NCBI GenBank assembly: GCA_014189435.1
Contig: CP050293.1
Coordinates: 873,001 to 937,000 of the forward strand
Source of the DNA: Mesorhizobium loti
Lineage (GTDB): Bacteria > Pseudomonadota > Alphaproteobacteria > Rhizobiales > Rhizobiaceae
Reading direction: 5' to 3'
Length of the DNA: 64,000 bases
Below the pieces are notes generated by a model. The model had not been told where the DNA came from. It ran no database searches and worked only from the letters and a program-made list of their open reading frames with translations. The position numbers and the translations under genes were made by a program. How positions within the stretch are numbered: position 1 is the stretch's first letter; every line of letters begins with the position of its first letter. Shown one piece after another: positions 16,846 to 25,358 of this stretch.

Positions 16846-17906
16846 TGGACAGCTTCATCTTTCCGGGCCTGACGACACGGGTGGTCTTCGGTGCCGGCAC
16901 CATGGCTCGCGTCGAGGAGGAAGTCCGGCGGCTCGGCCATGACAAGGTGATGGTGCTGTCGACACCGCACCAGAAGGGCGATGCGGAAAGACTGGCCGCA
17001 AGCCTTGGCGGCCTCGCTGCCGGGATCTTTGCCGGCGCGGTCATGCATACCCCTGTCGAGGTTACGGAACAGGCCGTCGATGCCTTCCGCACCAGCGGCG
17101 CTTCGGCGGTCGTCAGCCTCGGCGGCGGCTCGACCACCGGGTTGGGCAAGGCCATTGCCGTGCGCACCGGCGCCGACCAAGTGGTCATTCCCACAACCTA
17201 TGCCGGCTCGGAAATGACCGACATTCTTGGCGAGACGGCGGCTGGTGAAAAGACCACGCGCCGCTCGCCGGACATCCGCCCCGAGACGGTGATCTACGAC
17301 GTCGATCTGACACTGAGCCTGCCGGTAAGTCTCACCGTCACCTCGGCGATGAACGCGATCGCCCATGCGATGGAGGCTTTCTATGCCCCCGATCGCAATC
17401 CGGTGATCGTGCTGATGTGCAGGGATGCCATGGTTGCCTTCCGGGACGGCATTCCAAGGCTGATCGGCGATCCGCAGGATCGCGCGGCGCGGACGCAGGC
17501 GCTCTATGCGGCGTGGTGCTGCTCGACCGCGCTCGGCTATGTCTCGATGGCGCTGCATCACAAGCTGGCGCATGTCTTCGGCGGCTCGTTCGACACGCCG
17601 CATGCCGAAACCCACGCCATCCTGCTGCCGTACACGACCGCCTTCAACGAAGTGGCGGTGCCCGATCTGCTGCGCCCGATCACCGAGGCATTCGGTGGTG
17701 GCTCGGCGGGCGGTGGGCTCTGGGATTTCGCGCAGTCGGTCGGCTCTCCGCTGAGCCTGAAGGCGATCGGCATCAAGGAGGCCGATCTCGACCGCGCGGC
17801 GGCCATCGCGGTCAAGAATGCCTATGCGAATCCGAGGCCAATCGATCCGGGATCCATCAGGGAACTCCTTCAGGCGGCGTGGGAGGGACGCCGTCCGGGG
17901 GCTTGA
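16842..17906 (+). CDS. Maleylacetate reductase
   Basis: This 354-residue protein of the iron-containing alcohol dehydrogenase superfamily is the length of MacA, ClcE and TftE. It reduces maleylacetate to 3-oxoadipate with NAD(P)H, the step after ortho cleavage of hydroxyquinol or chlorocatechols. Diagnostic segments are FGAGTM, SLGGGSTTGLGKAIA, IPTTYAGSEMTDILGET, NAIAHAMEAFYAPD and HHKLAHVFGGSFDTPHAETH. It completes a four-gene cassette with the intradiol dioxygenase, VOC dioxygenase and hydrolase, and is followed 27 bases later by the transporter-A binding protein. Confidence 0.94.
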   Translation: MMDSFIFPGLTTRVVFGAGTMARVEEEVRRLGHDKVMVLSTPHQKGDAERLAASLGGLAAGIFAGAVMHTPVEVTEQAVDAFRTSGASAVVSLGGGSTTGLGKAIAVRTGADQVVIPTTYAGSEMTDILGETAAGEKTTRRSPDIRPETVIYDVDLTLSLPVSLTVTSAMNAIAHAMEAFYAPDRNPVIVLMCRDAMVAFRDGIPRLIGDPQDRAARTQALYAAWCCSTALGYVSMALHHKLAHVFGGSFDTPHAETHAILLPYTTAFNEVAVPDLLRPITEAFGGGSAGGGLWDFAQSVGSPLSLKAIGIKEADLDRAAAIAVKNAYANPRPIDPGSIRELLQAAWEGRRPGA

Positions 17907-17933
17907 GAATAAAACAGGAGGGAGGAACTACAC

Positions 17934-19208
17934 ATGATCACAAGACGCAGCCTACTGAAAGCCTCGGCGGCGACGGGCCTGGCGCTCGCCGGGTCGCGCC
18001 TGGCGACGCCGGCCATCGCGCAAGGCGCCAAGATCCGCCTGGGCTATGTCTCGCCGCAGACGGGGCCGCTCGCCGGCTTCGCGGAGAGCGATGACTACAA
18101 CATCAGGGCCTTCCTCGCTTCCGAGGCGGGCAAGAACTTCGAGGTCATCGTCAAGGACAGCCAGTCGAACCCCAATCGCGCGGCGGAGGTGGCCAAGAGC
18201 CTGATCGTCGATGACGAGATCAACCTGATGCTCGTCGGCTCGACGCCCGAGAACACCAATCCGGTGGCCACCACCTGCGAGGCGGAGGGCGTGCCGGTCA
18301 TCTCGACGATGGCGCCATGGCAGCCCTGGTTTATCGGCCAGCAGGGCAATCCGGCCGATCCCTCCTCGTGGAAGCCTTTCAACTTCGCCTATCATTATTT
18401 CTGGGGTCTCGAAGACATCATCGCCGTCTACACTGGCATGTGGAAGCAGCTTTCCACCAACGGTAAGGTGGGCGGGCTGTTCCCGAACGATGCCGACGGC
18501 AACGCCTGGGGCGACCCGAAGAACGGGTTGAAGCCGGGTCTCGATGCCGCCGGTTTCAGCCTTGCCGATCCCGGTCGCTACCAGAACCTCTCGGACGATT
18601 TCACCGCGCAGGTCAACGCCTTCAAGGCGGCCAATGCCGAGATCGTCACCGGTGTGGTCATTCCGCCCGACTTCACCACCTTCTGGAACCAGGCCCGCCA
18701 GCAGGGTTTCAAACCCAAGGCGGTGACCGTGGCCAAGGCGATCCTCTTCCCGCAATCGGTCGAGACGCTCGGCGACGCAGGCCACAACCTCTCGTCCGAG
18801 GTCTGGTGGTCGGCCTCGCATCCGTTCAAATCGTCCGTGACGGGCGAGAGCTCGGCGGAACTCGCGGCGGATTTCACCGCCAAGACCGGGCGTCCCTGGA
18901 CGCAGCCGATCGGTTTTGTCCATTCGCTGTTCGAGGTGGCGGCCAATGTCATGGGCCGCGTTTCGGATCCGACCAATGCCGAGGCGATCGCGGCGGCCAT
19001 AGCCGCCACCGACATGACGACCGTGGTCGGCAAGGTGGCCTGGAGCGGTGCGGGACTGCCGCCTTTCGCCGCGAAGAACGTCTGCAAGACGCCGCTCGTT
19101 GGCGGGCAGTGGCGCAAGAAGGCCGGCGGCGGCTTCGATCTGGTGATCGTCGAAAACGCCGGCGCCTCCGAGATACCCACCGCCGGCAAGATGGAAGCCC
19201 TGGCCTGA
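17934..19208 (+). CDS. ABC transporter substrate-binding protein, transporter set A (Tat-type signal)
   Basis: GGAGGGAGGAA precedes ATG 17934. The 424-residue precursor starts with a twin-arginine-like signal, MITRRSLLKASAATGLALA, ending at TPAIAQ. The mature protein (IRLGYVSPQTGPLAGFAESD) is a type 1 periplasmic binding protein of the Liv class, larger than LivK. It follows maleylacetate reductase directly and precedes its own G-F-H-M genes, so it likely binds an aromatic acid or phenol-derived solute. A hairpin follows its stop, suggesting that it is made in excess over the membrane parts. Confidence 0.92.
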   Translation: MITRRSLLKASAATGLALAGSRLATPAIAQGAKIRLGYVSPQTGPLAGFAESDDYNIRAFLASEAGKNFEVIVKDSQSNPNRAAEVAKSLIVDDEINLMLVGSTPENTNPVATTCEAEGVPVISTMAPWQPWFIGQQGNPADPSSWKPFNFAYHYFWGLEDIIAVYTGMWKQLSTNGKVGGLFPNDADGNAWGDPKNGLKPGLDAAGFSLADPGRYQNLSDDFTAQVNAFKAANAEIVTGVVIPPDFTTFWNQARQQGFKPKAVTVAKAILFPQSVETLGDAGHNLSSEVWWSASHPFKSSVTGESSAELAADFTAKTGRPWTQPIGFVHSLFEVAANVMGRVSDPTNAEAIAAAIAATDMTTVVGKVAWSGAGLPPFAAKNVCKTPLVGGQWRKKAGGGFDLVIVENAGASEIPTAGKMEALA

Positions 19209-19214
19209 CGCTGC

Positions 19215-19241
19215 CGAGGGCGGCTGATGCCGCCGCCCTCG
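19215..19241 (+). terminator. Intercistronic hairpin after set A binding-protein gene
   Basis: The arms CGAGGGCGG (19215-19223) and CCGCCCTCG (19233-19241) pair perfectly around a 9-base loop. No T-run follows, so partial termination or mRNA 3'-end protection is more likely than a full stop. A similar hairpin follows the Aap binding-protein gene. Confidence 0.55.
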
Positions 19242-19255
19242 TTCGGCGCAACCCA

Positions 19256-19297
19256 AGGATGGTAGCCCCAGGATGGTAGCCCAAGAATGGTAGCAAT
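19256..19297 (+). repeat. Three 14-base tandem repeats spanning a livG start
   Basis: The units AGGATGGTAGCCCC, AGGATGGTAGCCCA and AGAATGGTAGCAAT follow head to tail. Each carries an ATG, and the third provides ATG 19287 of the ATPase gene. The second contributes the only Shine-Dalgarno-like AGGA, 13 bases upstream. Copy-number change here would alter translation initiation. Confidence 0.75.
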
Positions 19298-20012
19298 GAT
19301 GCTCAGGCTGGAAAGCGTCTCGAAGTCGTTCGGCGCGCTGAAGGTTACGGATGGCGTAACCGTCACGGTTCCGCGCGGCGAGGCGTTGGGCATCATCGGT
19401 CCGAACGGGGCCGGAAAATCGACGCTCTTCAACCTGATTACTGGCAACCTCTTTGCAAATGAGGGTCGCATCGAATTTCTTGGCTGCGACGTGACCCGCG
19501 CACCGGCTATGGAGCGGGTGCGCATGGGTGTCGGCCGCAGCTTCCAGATTCCGCAGCCTTTCGAGGGGCTGACCGTGTTCGAAAATCTCTTGACCGCCGC
19601 CGCCTTCGGTCGCGGCGGACGCGAGGCCGAGATGGTCGACGATTGCGCGCGCATCCTCGATGAGACGGAGCTTCTCAGAAAGGCCAATTTCGTGGCCGGC
19701 TCGCTGAGCCTTCTCGATCGCAAGCGCCTGGAACTCGCCCGCGCCCTGGCGACGGGCCCCGAGCTTCTGCTTCTGGACGAGATCGCCGGCGGTCTGACGG
19801 AGGGCGAATGCAAGGCCCTGGTCGCGACGATCAGAGCCATCCACGCGAGGGGAACCACCATCATCTGGATCGAGCATGTGCTGCATGCCCTCACGTCAGT
19901 GGTCGAGCGGCTTCTGGTGCTGGATTTCGGGCGCGTGATCGGGATCGGTACGCCCGATGAGATCATGGCCTCGAAGGCGGTTCGCGAAATCTATCTGGGG
20001 CTCGAGGTCTAA
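19287..20012 (+). CDS. LivG-type ATP-binding protein, transporter set A
   Basis: The 241-residue ATPase has Walker A GPNGAGKSTL, the LivG-type VGRSFQIPQPFEGLTVFEN, and Walker B LLLLDEIAGGL with His in IIWIEHVLH. The ABC signature region reads SLSLLDRKRLELARAL, a variant of LSGGQ where the glycines are lost; set B has the same variant. The ATG at 19287 is used here, but 19296 and 19299 are also possible because none has a strong ribosome site. Its stop codon shares one base with the next start. Confidence 0.91.
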   Translation: MVAMMLRLESVSKSFGALKVTDGVTVTVPRGEALGIIGPNGAGKSTLFNLITGNLFANEGRIEFLGCDVTRAPAMERVRMGVGRSFQIPQPFEGLTVFENLLTAAAFGRGGREAEMVDDCARILDETELLRKANFVAGSLSLLDRKRLELARALATGPELLLLDEIAGGLTEGECKALVATIRAIHARGTTIIWIEHVLHALTSVVERLLVLDFGRVIGIGTPDEIMASKAVREIYLGLEV

Positions 20013-20713
20013 TGCTGGAAACGCACGGCCTCACCGCTAATTACGGCCAGTTCCGGGCGCTGTTCGGTGTGGATATCACCGTGGCCGCGGGTGAATGCGT
20101 GGCGATCATCGGCGCCAACGGCGCCGGGAAATCCACGCTGATGCGCTCGATCACGGGCGTGATCGGCAACGAGCCCGGCATGGTGCTGCACAGGGGCGAG
20201 CCGATCGGCGCGCTGTCTTCGGCCGAGATCATGAAGCGCGGCATCGCCATGGTGCCGGAAGGGCGCCGGCTGTTCCCTTCGCTGACCGTCGAGGAAAATC
20301 TGCTGGTCGGCGGGCAGGCGCGCAAGGTGCCGGGGCCGTGGAGCCTCGACGCGGTCTATGACCTTTTCCCGATCCTGCGCGAGCGGCGCAAGAGCCCGGG
20401 CACAGCGCTCTCTGGCGGCCAGCAGCAGATGGTGGCGATCGGCCGGGCGCTGATGTCGAACCCCGAATTGCTGCTTTGCGACGAGATCAGCCTCGGCCTG
20501 GCGCCCGTCGTCATCCGCGATATCTACGCAGCCCTTCCCAGGGTCCGCGAAGGCGGCGCCGCGATCGTGCTGGTGGAGCAGGATATCGGCAAGGCGCTGG
20601 CGGTGGCCGATCGCGTCTACTGCATGATGGAGGGCCGCGTCACGCTGGCCGCCAGGGCGGCCGAGGTCACGCGCAACGAAATCCATTCTGCCTATTTCGG
20701 AGTGGCGGCATGA
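20012..20713 (+). CDS. LivF-type ATP-binding protein, transporter set A
   Basis: This 233-residue ATPase has Walker A GANGAGKSTLM, MVPEGRRLFPSLTVEENL, the normal signature LSGGQQQMVAIGRALM and Walker B LLLCDEISLGL. It begins on the last base of the preceding stop codon (TAATG). The cysteine in the Walker B strand also occurs in the set B homologue, supporting common descent of the two transporters. Confidence 0.93.
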   Translation: MLETHGLTANYGQFRALFGVDITVAAGECVAIIGANGAGKSTLMRSITGVIGNEPGMVLHRGEPIGALSSAEIMKRGIAMVPEGRRLFPSLTVEENLLVGGQARKVPGPWSLDAVYDLFPILRERRKSPGTALSGGQQQMVAIGRALMSNPELLLCDEISLGLAPVVIRDIYAALPRVREGGAAIVLVEQDIGKALAVADRVYCMMEGRVTLAARAAEVTRNEIHSAYFGVAA

Positions 20714-20780
20714 CGAGGCAACCGAGGCTCCGTCATTTGCTCGCGCAGCGCTCTTGTGGCCTGATCGAGGTGGCGCGGCG

Positions 20781-21644
20781 ATGATCTGGCTGGACACCCT
20801 CGTGCAGGGGATTCTGCTGGGCGGGCTCTATGCCTTGTTCGCAGCGGGGCTGAGCCTCGTCTTCGGCATCATGCGGCTGGTGAACCTCGCCCATGGCGAC
20901 CTCATCATTCTTGCCGCCTATCTGGTGTTGATGGGCGTCACGCTGCTCGGCCTGTCGCCATGGATCGCTGCCCTGATCGCCATGCCGGTGATGTTCGCGC
21001 TCGGCTGGCTGCTGCAGGCCGCCATCTTGAACCGCGTGCTGGGCAAGGACATCCTGCCGCCGCTTCTCGTCACGTTCGGCCTGTCGGTCGCCCTGCAGAA
21101 CGGGCTGCTCGAGGTCTTCTCCGCCGACAGCCGCCGCATCCCGGTGGGCGCGTTGGAGGGGGCATCGCTCGATCTCGGGCTGGTCACCGTCGGGATCATG
21201 CCGCTGATGACCTTTGCCTCGGCGATCGTGACGATCGTTGCCCTGAACGGGCTCTTCTACCACACCGCCCTCGGCCGTGCCTTCCGCGCCACCTCGGACG
21301 ACGCCGTGACGGCGGGGCTGATGGGGATAGAGCCGAAGCGGATTTTCGCGATCGCCACCGGGATCGCGATGGTCGTGGTGACGCTGGCGGCGCTCTATCT
21401 CGGCATGCGCGCGAACTTCGATCCCTCGATCGGACCGGCGCGGCTGATCTATGCCTTCGAGGCGGTGATCATCGGCGGTCTCGGCAGCCTGTGGGGAACG
21501 CTTGCCGGCGGGATCATCATCGGCGTGGCGCAGACGTTCGGCGCCGCGCTCAATCCGGAATGGCAGATCCTGGCCGGCCACATCGCCTTCCTGGCCGTGA
21601 TGCTGCTCAAGCCGCGCGGGCTTTTTCCGCGCGCAGTGGATTGA
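20781..21644 (+). CDS. LivH-type permease, transporter set A
   Basis: The start at ATG 20781 is favoured because the protein then opens at the hydrophobic WLDTLVQGILLGGLYALF typical of LivH; an upstream start would add a short charged leader. The 287-residue product has NLAHGDLIILAAYLVL, the QNGLLEVFSA region and AVIIGGLGSLWGTLAGG near the C-terminus. It forms the channel with the LivM-type protein encoded nine bases downstream. A 67-base gap separates it from the ATPase gene. Confidence 0.93.
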   Translation: MIWLDTLVQGILLGGLYALFAAGLSLVFGIMRLVNLAHGDLIILAAYLVLMGVTLLGLSPWIAALIAMPVMFALGWLLQAAILNRVLGKDILPPLLVTFGLSVALQNGLLEVFSADSRRIPVGALEGASLDLGLVTVGIMPLMTFASAIVTIVALNGLFYHTALGRAFRATSDDAVTAGLMGIEPKRIFAIATGIAMVVVTLAALYLGMRANFDPSIGPARLIYAFEAVIIGGLGSLWGTLAGGIIIGVAQTFGAALNPEWQILAGHIAFLAVMLLKPRGLFPRAVD

Positions 21645-21653
21645 GGGGGCGGC

Positions 21654-22703
21654 ATGTATCGACTGACAACCCGCACCCGCGCCGGAACCGCAACCGCGAT
21701 CGCGGTGCCGATCGTCCTCGTCGCCGCGCTCGCGCTGCCTGCCGTGGCCTCGCGTGGTGTCATACAGGATCTGTTCTTCATCCTCACCATGCTGACGCTG
21801 GCGCAGATCTGGAACCTGCTGGCGGGCTATGGCGGCCTGGTCTCGGTGGGCCAGCAGGCCTTCGTCGGCCTCGGCGCCTACGCGATGTTCGCCGGCGTGA
21901 TCCTGCTCGGCTGGAATCCGATCCTGGCGATCCCGCTGGGCGGCCTTGCGGCGCTGGTGCTGGCGGTTCCGACGGCCTTCTTCGCATTCCGCTTGCAGGG
22001 CGCCTATTTCGCCATCGGCACCTGGGTAATCGCCGAAGTGACGCGCCTGCTGGTCGCGCAGTGGAAGGCGCTCGGTGGCGGCACCGGCACCTCGCTGCCG
22101 CGCGAAGCGACGAGCAGCATCCTGGGCACCGATGCGATCCGGGCGCTGTTCGGCGTCCGCGAGGCCGCGGCCCGCGACGTCCTGGCCTACTGGCTGGCTT
22201 TGGCGCTGGTCGTGGCCGTGACGGGCGGCATCTATTGGCTGCTGCGCAGTCGCCTCGGGCTGGCGCTGGCGGCCGTGCGCGACAATGTCGATGCGGCGCA
22301 ATCGGTGGGCGTCGATACCGGTCGGCTCAGATGGGCGGTCTTTCTAATCGCCGCGGCCGCCACCGGGCTGACCGGCGCGTTGATCTTCCTGCAGACGGCC
22401 CGTATCTCGCCGGGCGCAGCCTTTGCCGTCACCGACTGGACCGCCAACGTCATCTTCATTGTCGTCATCGGCGGCATCGGCACCATCGAGGGGCCGATCC
22501 TTGGTGTGCTGGTCTTCTTTGCGCTGCGTTCGGCGCTGGCGGATTACGGCAGCTGGTACTTGATGACGCTCGGCCTCATCGCCGTCGTCGTGATGCTTTT
22601 TGCGCCAAAGGGGCTGTGGGGGCTGATCGCGTCCCGCAATGGCCTGCACCTGTTTCCGGTCCGCCGCAGGCTGACCGGCCCGAATATCGAAGGAGGAATT
22701 TGA
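21654..22703 (+). CDS. LivM-type permease, transporter set A
   Basis: The 349-residue membrane protein has MLTLAQIWNLLAGYGGLVSV, AYFAIGTWVIAEVTRLL, SRLGLALAAVRDNVDAAQSV and the closing IGGIGTIEGPILGVLVFF, all LivM features. GGGGGC precedes its ATG. Its stop overlaps the start of the hydroxylase gene, and AGGAGG within its last codons is that gene's ribosome site, so uptake and hydroxylation are tightly coupled. Confidence 0.93.
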   Translation: MYRLTTRTRAGTATAIAVPIVLVAALALPAVASRGVIQDLFFILTMLTLAQIWNLLAGYGGLVSVGQQAFVGLGAYAMFAGVILLGWNPILAIPLGGLAALVLAVPTAFFAFRLQGAYFAIGTWVIAEVTRLLVAQWKALGGGTGTSLPREATSSILGTDAIRALFGVREAAARDVLAYWLALALVVAVTGGIYWLLRSRLGLALAAVRDNVDAAQSVGVDTGRLRWAVFLIAAAATGLTGALIFLQTARISPGAAFAVTDWTANVIFIVVIGGIGTIEGPILGVLVFFALRSALADYGSWYLMTLGLIAVVVMLFAPKGLWGLIASRNGLHLFPVRRRLTGPNIEGGI

Positions 22704-24457
22704 TGGCGGATATCGAAACCGACGTGCTGATCGTCGGCACGGGCCCGGCCGGCTCGGCCACGGCGGCGCTGCTGTCCAGCTACGGCGTGGCCAACATGAT
22801 CGTCAATCGCTATCGCTGGTTGTCGAACACGCCGCGTGCCCACATCACCAACCAGCGCACGATGGAAGTGCTGCGCGACCTCGGTCCGGATGTCGAGGCA
22901 GAGGCCATGATGCACGCCTCGCCGCAGGAGCTGATGGGCGAGAACGTGTTCTGCGAAAGCCTGGCCGGCGAGGAGATCGGCCGCATGAAGAGCTGGGGCA
23001 TCCACCCGCTCTCGAAGGCCGAACATCTCCTTTCGTCGCCCTGCCTCATGAACGATCTGCCGCAGACCTTCATGGAGCCGATCCTGTTCAAATCGGCGTG
23101 TGCCCACGGGACGCAGGCCCGCATGAGCACGGAATATGTCAGCCATGTCCAGGATGCGGACGGCGTGACCACCACCTGCCGCGATCGGCTGTCGGGCAAG
23201 GATTTCACCGTGCGGTCGAAGTTCCTCGTCGGCGCCGATGGCGGCAACTCGCTGGTGGCCGAGCATCTGGGCCTGCCGCTCGAAGGCAAGATGGGCGTCG
23301 GCGGCTCGATGAACATCCTGTTCAGGGCCGATCTCTCGAAGTATGTCGCCCACCGGCCAAGCGTCCTCTACTGGGTCATGCAGCCCGGCGCCGACGTCGG
23401 CGGCATCGGCATGGGTCTGGTTCGCATGGTGCGGCCGTGGACCGAGTGGCTGATCGTCTGGGGCTACGACATCAACCAGCCGCCGCCTGAAGTGACGCCG
23501 GAACTGGCCACCGAGGTCGCGCGCCAGCTGGTCGGAGATCCCGCGCTCGAGATCGAGCTCCTGGGCGCCAACACCTGGACCGTGAACAACTGCTTCGCCA
23601 CGCAGATGCAGAAGGGGCGGGTGTTCATCATGGGCGATGCCGCGCACCGGCATCCGCCCTCGAACGGGCTCGGCTCGAACACCTCGATCCAGGACGGGTT
23701 CAACCTCGCCTGGAAGCTTGCCAAGGTCGTCAAGGGGCAGGCGGGGGTCGGGCTTCTGGACAGCTTCTCGGCCGAGCGTGCGCCGATCGCGCGCCAGATC
23801 GTGACGCGCGCGAACCAGTCCATCGCCGAATTCGGACCGATCTTCGAGGCGCTCGGCATGGATGGCGGCGTCGATCACGACAAGATCCAGAGGAACATGG
23901 AGGCCCGCGCAGATGCGACGCCCGCCGCCGAAGCGCAGCGCGAGGCGCTCCGCAAGGCCATCGCCTTCAAGAAGTACGAGTTCGACGCCCATGGCGTCGA
24001 GATGAACCAGCGCTATGCGTCGGGCGCGGTGGTGACCGACGGCCAGGGCGAGCCGGCGTTCGAGAAGGATCGCGAGCTGCACTATGCGCCAACGACCTGG
24101 CCGGGCGCGCGCTTGCCGCATGTCTGGGTCTTCGAGCGCTCGGGCAGGAAGGTCTCGACGCTCGATCTTTGCGGGCATGGCGAGTTCACGCTCTTGACCG
24201 GTATTGGCGGCGAGGCGTGGGTCGCGGCGGCGCAGACGGTCGGCGCGGAGCTCGGTCTGCCGATCCGCAGCCATGTGATCGGCCCGCGCCGCGCGATCGA
24301 GGATCATACCGGGGACTGGGCCGGCGCGCGGGAGATCCGCGACGCGGGCTGCCTGATCGTCCGCCCCGACCACCACGTCGCCTGGCGCTCCGACACGCTG
24401 GCGGCCGACCCCGCGGCCGAACTGCGCCGGGTCTTCAAATCCGTTCTGGCGCGCTGA
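22703..24457 (+). CDS. FAD-dependent phenol hydroxylase, 2,4-dichlorophenol 6-monooxygenase (TfdB)-like
   Basis: The start at ATG 22703 has AGGAGG (22691-22696); the much longer open frame upstream is a shadow of the permease genes. The 584-residue flavoprotein monooxygenase has the FAD-binding GTGPAGS near residues 12-18, the aromatic-hydroxylase GADGG near 177 and the second FAD motif MGDAAHRHPPSNGLG near 310. The stretch NTPRAHITNQRTMEVLRDLG is shared with TfdB-type chlorophenol hydroxylases, which hydroxylate the ring next to the phenol oxygen using NADPH and O2. Because an intradiol hydroxyquinol-type dioxygenase follows ten bases later, resorcinol or a substituted phenol converted to hydroxyquinol is a reasonable proposal. 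Substrate range is not readable from sequence. Confidence 0.92.
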   Translation: MADIETDVLIVGTGPAGSATAALLSSYGVANMIVNRYRWLSNTPRAHITNQRTMEVLRDLGPDVEAEAMMHASPQELMGENVFCESLAGEEIGRMKSWGIHPLSKAEHLLSSPCLMNDLPQTFMEPILFKSACAHGTQARMSTEYVSHVQDADGVTTTCRDRLSGKDFTVRSKFLVGADGGNSLVAEHLGLPLEGKMGVGGSMNILFRADLSKYVAHRPSVLYWVMQPGADVGGIGMGLVRMVRPWTEWLIVWGYDINQPPPEVTPELATEVARQLVGDPALEIELLGANTWTVNNCFATQMQKGRVFIMGDAAHRHPPSNGLGSNTSIQDGFNLAWKLAKVVKGQAGVGLLDSFSAERAPIARQIVTRANQSIAEFGPIFEALGMDGGVDHDKIQRNMEARADATPAAEAQREALRKAIAFKKYEFDAHGVEMNQRYASGAVVTDGQGEPAFEKDRELHYAPTTWPGARLPHVWVFERSGRKVSTLDLCGHGEFTLLTGIGGEAWVAAAQTVGAELGLPIRSHVIGPRRAIEDHTGDWAGAREIRDAGCLIVRPDHHVAWRSDTLAADPAAELRRVFKSVLAR

Positions 24458-24467
24458 GGAGGATCTT

Positions 24468-25358
24468 ATGATCGACGAACACGAATCCGGCTATTTCACC
24501 GAAGCGAACTCGGCCGAAATCGTCGTGGCGCGGAACAGGAACGCTGGGGATGAGCGGCTCAAAGAGGTGATGGAGGTCATCACCCGCAAGCTGCACGAGG
24601 CGGTGAAGGAGATCGAGCCGACACAGGAGGAATGGTTCGGCGCGATCATGTTCCTGACGCAGACGGGCCAGATCTGCAACGAGTGGCGGCAGGAGTACAT
24701 CCTGCTGTCGGATGTTCTCGGCGTCTCGATGCTGGTCGATGCGATCAACAACCGCAAGCCGTCGGGCGCCTCGGAATCCACGGTTCTGGGACCCTTCCAC
24801 GTCGCCGATGCGCCCGAACTGCCGATGGGGTCGAACATCTGCCTCGACCAGAAGGGCGAGCCCATGTTCGTGCATGGCCGCATCCTCGATACCCAGGGCA
24901 AGCCGATCGCAGGCGCCAAGATCGACGTCTGGCAGGCCAATGACGAGGGCTTCTACGACGTGCAGCAGAAGGGCATCCAGCCCGACTTCAACCTGCGCGG
25001 CGTGTTCCGCACGGGCGCGGACGGACGTTACTGGTTCCGCGGCGTGAAGCCCAAATACTATCCGATCCCGGATGACGGCCCGGTCGGCAAGCTGCTGGGC
25101 GCGCTGGGGCGCCACCCCTATCGTCCGGCGCATCTCCACTACATCGTCGCGGCCGAAGGCTTCGACGCGCTGACCACGCACATCTTCGATCCGGACGATC
25201 CGTACATCGATTCAGATGCCGTCTTCGGCGTGAAGAAGAGCCTGCTCGCCGAGTTCCGCAAGGTCGAGGACGCCGAAGCCGCCGCCAGGGTCGAGGTTGC
25301 GGCCCCGTTCTACGACGTGGAGTTCGATTTCGTGCTGTCGCGCAAGGGAGGAAACTGA
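24468..25358 (+). CDS. Hydroxyquinol 1,2-dioxygenase
   Basis: The 296-residue intradiol dioxygenase starts at ATG 24468 after GGAGGATCTT. The Fe(III) ligands are Tyr163 (DEGFY), Tyr198 (KYYPIPDDG), His222 and His224 (RPAHLHY). ASESTVLGPFHVADAPE and PIPDDGPVGKLL match hydroxyquinol dioxygenases more closely than catechol ones. The product of hydroxyquinol cleavage is maleylacetate, for which the reductase is encoded at 16842. It is the second intradiol enzyme in the locus; the first (14321) is a divergent paralogue. Confidence 0.92.
   Translation: MIDEHESGYFTEANSAEIVVARNRNAGDERLKEVMEVITRKLHEAVKEIEPTQEEWFGAIMFLTQTGQICNEWRQEYILLSDVLGVSMLVDAINNRKPSGASESTVLGPFHVADAPELPMGSNICLDQKGEPMFVHGRILDTQGKPIAGAKIDVWQANDEGFYDVQQKGIQPDFNLRGVFRTGADGRYWFRGVKPKYYPIPDDGPVGKLLGALGRHPYRPAHLHYIVAAEGFDALTTHIFDPDDPYIDSDAVFGVKKSLLAEFRKVEDAEAAARVEVAAPFYDVEFDFVLSRKGGN

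Noticed and set aside
17952..19886. 644-codon open frame on the - strand
   Set aside because: It is antisense to the set A binding protein and livG genes, is rich in Arg/Gly/Asp with no domain, and has no ribosome site; an artefact of high GC content.
20733..22301. 522-codon open frame on the - strand
   Set aside because: Antisense to two permease genes; low-complexity Gln/Arg/His composition typical of reversed hydrophobic codons.
20960..22702. Long upstream extension in the frame of the phenol hydroxylase
   Set aside because: It is Arg-rich and overlaps clear permease genes; AGGAGG and the family N-terminus fix the start at 22703.
22544..24376. 610-codon open frame antisense to the hydroxylase
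   Set aside because: No motif or ribosome site; the sense strand has a fully supported flavoprotein.
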